Positions 5,341-8,813 of a stretch of 8,813 nt of DNA are shown here, piece by piece. Position numbers and translations under genes: made by a program. Source of the DNA: an uncultured Oscillochloris sp. (GTDB lineage: Bacteria; Chloroflexota; Chloroflexia; Chloroflexales; Chloroflexaceae); the NCBI GenBank assembly GCA_903877345.1, contig CAIRDL010000062.1:1-8813 (forward strand), given 5' to 3'. Position 1 is the first letter of the stretch, and each line of letters begins with the position of its first letter. Under the pieces are notes generated by a model. It was not told the DNA's origin. It did no database searches and saw nothing but the letters and a program-made list of their open reading frames with translations.

Positions 5341-5823
5341 TTAGCGGATGCTGCGCCCCGCCAAACCCGCGCCCCACAGCCCGTCATCAGGGCAGCGATC
5401 CTCCTCCGGGCGGAAAAGTTCACGCACGTCAGTGGCGCGGCGCAGTTGCCCAAAGGTGGTGGCGATAAAGACCAGACGGCGCAGGCGAGCCGCCGGGAGC
5501 GGCAAGTCCAGGGGCAGAACTGGCCCCAACGTGATGCGGTAGTAGCGCTCGTTCGCCCGTGGGTGCTGCGGCTCATCGGGCAGCAGTTCGCGGCGCGTGG
5601 TGAGCGTGTAGTGGCGCACCGGCGCGTAGTAGCGCACTGACCAGCGTTCAGCGCCGAAGGCCGCCGTTTGGTAGAACGCCAGGTAATCGGCGGCGAAATG
5701 GGGCGGCACGCGCACCAGTGGCACCCGGTACCAGCCCGCCTCACGGGCCAAGGCTAGGTCGCGTGGATGCGTCACGATAACTACCAGGACGCGGGCTTGA
5801 TCATCAGGTTCGTCGTTTGACAT
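5341..5823 (-). CDS. Conserved hypothetical protein (WYRVP...YLAFYQ type)
   Basis: A 160-residue soluble protein with no signal peptide or membrane span. I do not know a named function. Visible conserved-looking segments are a beta strand VLVVIVTHPRDL (12-23), GWYRVP (30-35), ADYLAFYQTAAFG (45-57), a run around RYYAPVRHYTL, PDEPQHPRANERYYRITLGPV, and RRLVFIATTF; the alternation of short strands and aromatic residues suggests a small beta-rich domain, perhaps of the PUA/EVE-like kind, but this is a guess. The ATG at 5821-5823 was chosen because homology-like sequence begins there; the frame is open to 6042, but the extra N-terminus lies over the REP-like hairpin region and reads as non-protein sequence. 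No clear ribosome site is seen. It lies 18 bp upstream of thiN on the same strand, so the two are probably co-transcribed; a thiamine link is not implied. Confidence 0.75.
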   Translation of the reverse strand: MSNDEPDDQARVLVVIVTHPRDLALAREAGWYRVPLVRVPPHFAADYLAFYQTAAFGAERWSVRYYAPVRHYTLTTRRELLPDEPQHPRANERYYRITLGPVLPLDLPLPAARLRRLVFIATTFGQLRRATDVRELFRPEEDRCPDDGLWGAGLAGRSIR

Positions 5824-5927
5824 AGGGAAAGCAGGTACAATACAGGCGAAACAACGCAGGTTCATTAGGTGTACCGCGTTGAACGGCTGAAAGTTATCAA
5901 CAGCGTTTGGGTCGCGGCAGCGCCATC

Positions 5928-5976
5928 GTAGGGCTACGTCAACGCCGTTCGCCGTGGGGCTGAAGCCCTCGGCTAC
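5928..5976. repeat. REP-like hairpin element in the divergent intergenic region
   Basis: GGGCT, GA and AGCCC form a tight hairpin (5957-5968). The 49-bp segment begins with GTAGGGCTAC (5928-5937) and ends with CCCTCGGCTAC (5966-5976), whose reverse complement GTAGCCGAGGG resembles the left end. Inverted ends plus a GGGGCTGAAGCCC core are typical of dispersed REP-like intergenic repeats. It sits 52 bp before the NACHT gene start. Copy number in the genome cannot be seen here. Confidence 0.5.
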
Positions 5977-6027
5977 GTTTGCGAAGCCTGCTGAAAGCCA
6001 GCACCCCAGCCTACCCCCGAGGCTTTT

Positions 6028-8813
6028 ATGCCGTACCGCCACTTGCGCCGTGCTGCCCTCGTCGCCGTGCTGTTCGCCCTGCTGCTGACGGCCCCGTGGC
6101 TCCCCGTCGCGCTGGCCCAGCCGACCCCGCCGCCTGTGCCGACGGCTACGGTGGGGCCGACGCCGACGCCGGAACTTACGCCAACCCGCACCGCCGGTGT
6201 GTTGGTCGGGGTGGGCGATTTGCCCGAGACCATTGTCGAACTCCTGGCACGTTATGGCTGGCCCGTTGCGTTGGGGTTAGTGCTGTTTGGTGCAGCCTCT
6301 TTTCTCCTCAGTGGCTATGGCGAGGGCTTCCGCGATTGGTTCAAGGCGCTTGGTACGAGCCACGCCACGACGCTTCAGACGACCGTCGAGGCTTCTCGTA
6401 AACACAAACTCGCTGCTACCGCTGAAGATGTGGGCCTTGCCGCTTATCTGGCGTGGGTGCAGACGGAGTGTAACGTGCTGCCCCAAAAGCCGCTTGACGA
6501 CGACCACGAGGACTTGCGGCTCGAGCAGATCTATGTGCCGCTACGGGTGGTCGAGCGCGACCAGATGAAGCGCTTTGATGCGTTTAGCCTGGGCCAGTTT
6601 GAGGCTGAGGCTGAGCCGCAGTCTCGTGCGGCGGCGCTTGAGGCGTTGGCCCAAAGCCAAGGCGTTTTTCGCCTGCTCAGCGACCGCGACTGTCTGCCGC
6701 CGCCTACGGAAGCACCGGCCCGTGGTGCGGCTCCGCCACCTGAGCCGCTGTTGACCAAGTGCCTGCTGCTGGTGGGCAAAGCAGGCAGCGGCAAGACGAC
6801 CACGCTCCACTTTGCAGCCCTGATGCTGGCCTATGACCAACAGAATGCCAACGGTATCAAGGCCCGTACCGCCCTTGATTTGCACACCCACGAGCGGTTG
6901 TTGCCGGTTTATCTCAAACTGACGCTGCTGACGCGCTATTTGCTTGAGCGCTACCGCGCCGACCGTTCGCGGCTGACCAATTGCCCCGCCGATCTGGTGT
7001 ACGAGTGGCTTGACTTTGATTTGCCACGTCAGCAGAGCGCCATCCCCGTAGGGTTGGTGGTTGAGCGGCTCAAGCGGGGCAACTGTTTGGTGCTCTGTGA
7101 TGGCCTGGATGAGACGGGCGATGCCGATGAGCGGATGTTCGTTAAGCACCTGATCGCCAATTTGGTGCAAGCTTGCCCCAATAACCGCTACATTGTCGCC
7201 AGTCGGCCCTTTGAGGGCGTGGCGCAGGGACTCAACGGTTTTAGCGAACGCCACCTTAGCCCGCTGAACGAGCAGGAGATGCAGCAACTGCTTGAGCAGT
7301 GGTTCGTTGCGGTAGGTACTAGTACCCGTCAAGCACCGCACCGCAGTGTGAACCAAGAGCGCGACGACCTGTGGGGGCGTTTGACGAGTAACCCACGGCT
7401 CTTTGATATGGCGATGAATCCGTTGTTGCTTACCAGTATGGCGATCCTTGTCCACGGTGGCGACAGCTTGCCGACCGAGCGGGCCAAGATTTATGATCGG
7501 CTGCTTGCGTTGACGATTGAGCGCTGGCGCAAAGCCGAGTTGCGCCGAGGTTTGCCACCCGATGAGCGCGAGCGGGAGCGGTCTATCTATGGTGAGGAGA
7601 GCGAGGACGATGTGCGCTTGCGCCTCCAGACCTTAGCCGCCTGGATGCTGGCGGCGCAACAGCGCGAAATTCGGTTGAACGAGGTGGTGATGCAGCTTGG
7701 GCCGATCTATGCGGCCAACCGGCGCGAATGGGGGCCAGACAAGTGCCGCAACTACATCCGGGATCTGATGCAGTCGTTGGCGCTGCATAGTGGCCTCATT
7801 CAGGAGCGCGACCAACAGTACAGCTTCATCCATTTCACGCTGCAAGAATATCTGGTGGCCCGGCACTATGACGAGATCAGGGACATCGCTGGACTCTTGG
7901 CGCAACGAGGCGAAGCACGTTGGCGGGAGAGCATTCTGTTGGCGGTCGGCCACTGGGCAACCCGTGGCCCTCGGCAGTCGGCGGAGCAGGCGCTACAACT
8001 GCTCTTAACTGCGGGCGACACCGCGAGCCTGTTTCTGGCGGCTGAGGCACTGGACGAGGCCAACGCCCATAAAGTGATGGCCCTGGGGCAAAGCCTTGCG
8101 GACTGCCAACGCCGCCTCCACGCCCTTGCCTTCTTCCCCGCCACCTGCCCTGACCCCGTGCAGCGCAACCGCGCCGCTAGTCTGCTCGACCGCCTCGACG
8201 GCGATCTGCTGCGCCCTGGCCTTGATCTGACTAACGACGACTACTGGGCCGCATGGCTTGAGCCGGGCACCTTTAGCATGGGCAGCATGGGCGACGATCA
8301 GGGGGCAGACGGCGATGAAAAGCCTGCGTTCGACTGCCGGATCAGCCGCCCCTACAGGTTGGCCCGCTTCCCGGTGACGAACCGCCAATACTTCGGCTTT
8401 GTCGAGGCGCTGGCGGGACGCGGGGCCGAGCAGGCGCTTCAGGCAGCTCAGGCGCTTCGCCCGCTGATGGCCCAGCATGAACAGACACCAGAGCAGTTTC
8501 GCCCGCGTTTTTGGCCGGGGGCGCGCTACCGGGCGGGCGAGGGCAACCACCCCGTGGTCGGCGTGACGTGGTACGCCGCCACGGCGTATGCCTGGTGGGC
8601 CGATGCCTACCTGCGGGCATTGGGTCGTTTGCTGCCTGGTGAAAGCGTGCGCCTGCCGACCGAGGCCGAGTGGGAACGTGCCGCCGCCTATCCGTCGGTG
8701 CTGCCGGGTGGCAACCCCCGCGCCGAACGCCGGACGTACCCGTGGGGCGACGTTTGGCCCGATTTGACAGATCCGGCAAACGAGCGTATAAGGGGCAACA
8801 TCCCGGCGAACAC
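6028..8813 (+). CDS. Membrane-anchored NACHT NTPase fused to FGE-sulfatase domain (3' partial)
   Basis: The first 928 codons of an NLR-like STAND ATPase; the frame is open to the window end. Domains in order: signal peptide (1-30, cleavage after ALA), Pro/Thr-rich exposed stub (31-55), one transmembrane span (about 77-95), a linker with the LRLEQIYVPLRV segment that often precedes bacterial NACHT domains, and the NACHT domain. Walker A is GKAGSGKT (250-257), Walker B LVLCDGLDE (354-362) with the NACHT-type DGxDE, and an ASRPF sensor motif at 391-395. Helical NACHT-associated sequence follows, including NPLLLTSMAIL and FIHFTLQEYLVA (600-611). From about 745 an FGE-sulfatase/SUMF1-like domain begins: EPGTFSMGS, FPVTNRQYFGF, HPVVGVTWY, RLPTEAEWERAA (875-886), YPWGD (904-908). 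GAGG (6019-6022) lies five bases before the ATG, and the frame is closed by TGA at 5992-5994, so the start is firm. Predicted topology puts both domains in the cytoplasm. Likely a signalling or antiphage/conflict ATPase; the catalytic Cys pair of true FGEs would lie past the window, so enzyme activity cannot be judged. Confidence 0.93.
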   Translation, partial: MPYRHLRRAALVAVLFALLLTAPWLPVALAQPTPPPVPTATVGPTPTPELTPTRTAGVLVGVGDLPETIVELLARYGWPVALGLVLFGAASFLLSGYGEGFRDWFKALGTSHATTLQTTVEASRKHKLAATAEDVGLAAYLAWVQTECNVLPQKPLDDDHEDLRLEQIYVPLRVVERDQMKRFDAFSLGQFEAEAEPQSRAAALEALAQSQGVFRLLSDRDCLPPPTEAPARGAAPPPEPLLTKCLLLVGKAGSGKTTTLHFAALMLAYDQQNANGIKARTALDLHTHERLLPVYLKLTLLTRYLLERYRADRSRLTNCPADLVYEWLDFDLPRQQSAIPVGLVVERLKRGNCLVLCDGLDETGDADERMFVKHLIANLVQACPNNRYIVASRPFEGVAQGLNGFSERHLSPLNEQEMQQLLEQWFVAVGTSTRQAPHRSVNQERDDLWGRLTSNPRLFDMAMNPLLLTSMAILVHGGDSLPTERAKIYDRLLALTIERWRKAELRRGLPPDERERERSIYGEESEDDVRLRLQTLAAWMLAAQQREIRLNEVVMQLGPIYAANRREWGPDKCRNYIRDLMQSLALHSGLIQERDQQYSFIHFTLQEYLVARHYDEIRDIAGLLAQRGEARWRESILLAVGHWATRGPRQSAEQALQLLLTAGDTASLFLAAEALDEANAHKVMALGQSLADCQRRLHALAFFPATCPDPVQRNRAASLLDRLDGDLLRPGLDLTNDDYWAAWLEPGTFSMGSMGDDQGADGDEKPAFDCRISRPYRLARFPVTNRQYFGFVEALAGRGAEQALQAAQALRPLMAQHEQTPEQFRPRFWPGARYRAGEGNHPVVGVTWYAATAYAWWADAYLRALGRLLPGESVRLPTEAEWERAAAYPSVLPGGNPRAERRTYPWGDVWPDLTDPANERIRGNIPAN

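Noticed and set aside
4699..5640. 313-codon plus-strand frame opposite thiN and the hypothetical gene
   Set aside because: It crosses two well-supported minus-strand genes and reads as low-complexity Arg/Gln-rich sequence.
5824..6042. Longer N-terminus for the hypothetical protein at 5341-5823, starting at 6042
   Set aside because: The extension runs over the REP-like hairpin and the start of the divergent NACHT gene and looks non-coding.
6541..7455. Minus-strand frames opposite the NACHT gene
   Set aside because: They lie against intact NACHT motifs in the plus frame and have no recognisable domains.

Overview
The window most likely comes from a moderately GC-rich chromosome of a filamentous bacterium of the Chloroflexota (Chloroflexales-like). 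This is an inference. It rests on a membrane-anchored NACHT NTPase fused to an FGE-sulfatase domain, Pro/Thr-rich extracytoplasmic linkers, envelope glycosyltransferases, and intergenic spaces packed with short tandem repeats. No rRNA, tRNA, CRISPR array or transposase gene is visible.

Layout. (1) 5-901, minus: a complete family 2 glycosyltransferase with an extended -10 promoter just upstream. (2) 902-1721: an 820-bp gene-free stretch holding 17 contiguous 21-bp tandem units (1132-1488), part of them carrying a 15-nt palindrome, followed by a long hairpin (1621-1684). (3) 1722-2345, minus: a TetR-family regulator with a consensus-grade sigma-70 promoter and an inverted repeat over the -35 box. 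(4) 2346-2583: regulatory DNA and a small inverted-repeat element containing heptanucleotide repeats. (5) 2584-4614, plus: a polytopic GT-C glycosyltransferase of the ArnT/PMT_2 kind. (6) 4615-4698: twelve consecutive 7-bp units filling the gap to the convergent gene. (7) 4678-5823, minus: a two-gene operon of a conserved hypothetical protein and thiamine pyrophosphokinase (thiN). (8) 5824-6027: a divergent intergenic region with a REP-like hairpin. (9) 6028-8813, plus: the first 928 codons of a signal peptide/TM-anchored NACHT-FGE protein that runs off the window.

Functionally, the two glycosyltransferases fit cell-surface glycan or lipid modification, and the TetR protein may regulate itself and possibly the divergent GT-C gene. 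The thiN pair is metabolic housekeeping. The NACHT-FGE protein is the best candidate for an unusual system: an NLR-like STAND ATPase tethered to the membrane with a C-type-lectin-fold FGE domain at its C-terminus, a fold that diversity-generating retroelements are known to target in other proteins. The second notable theme is a 7-bp grammar: four separate intergenic loci are built from 7-bp units or from 21-bp (3 x 7) units.
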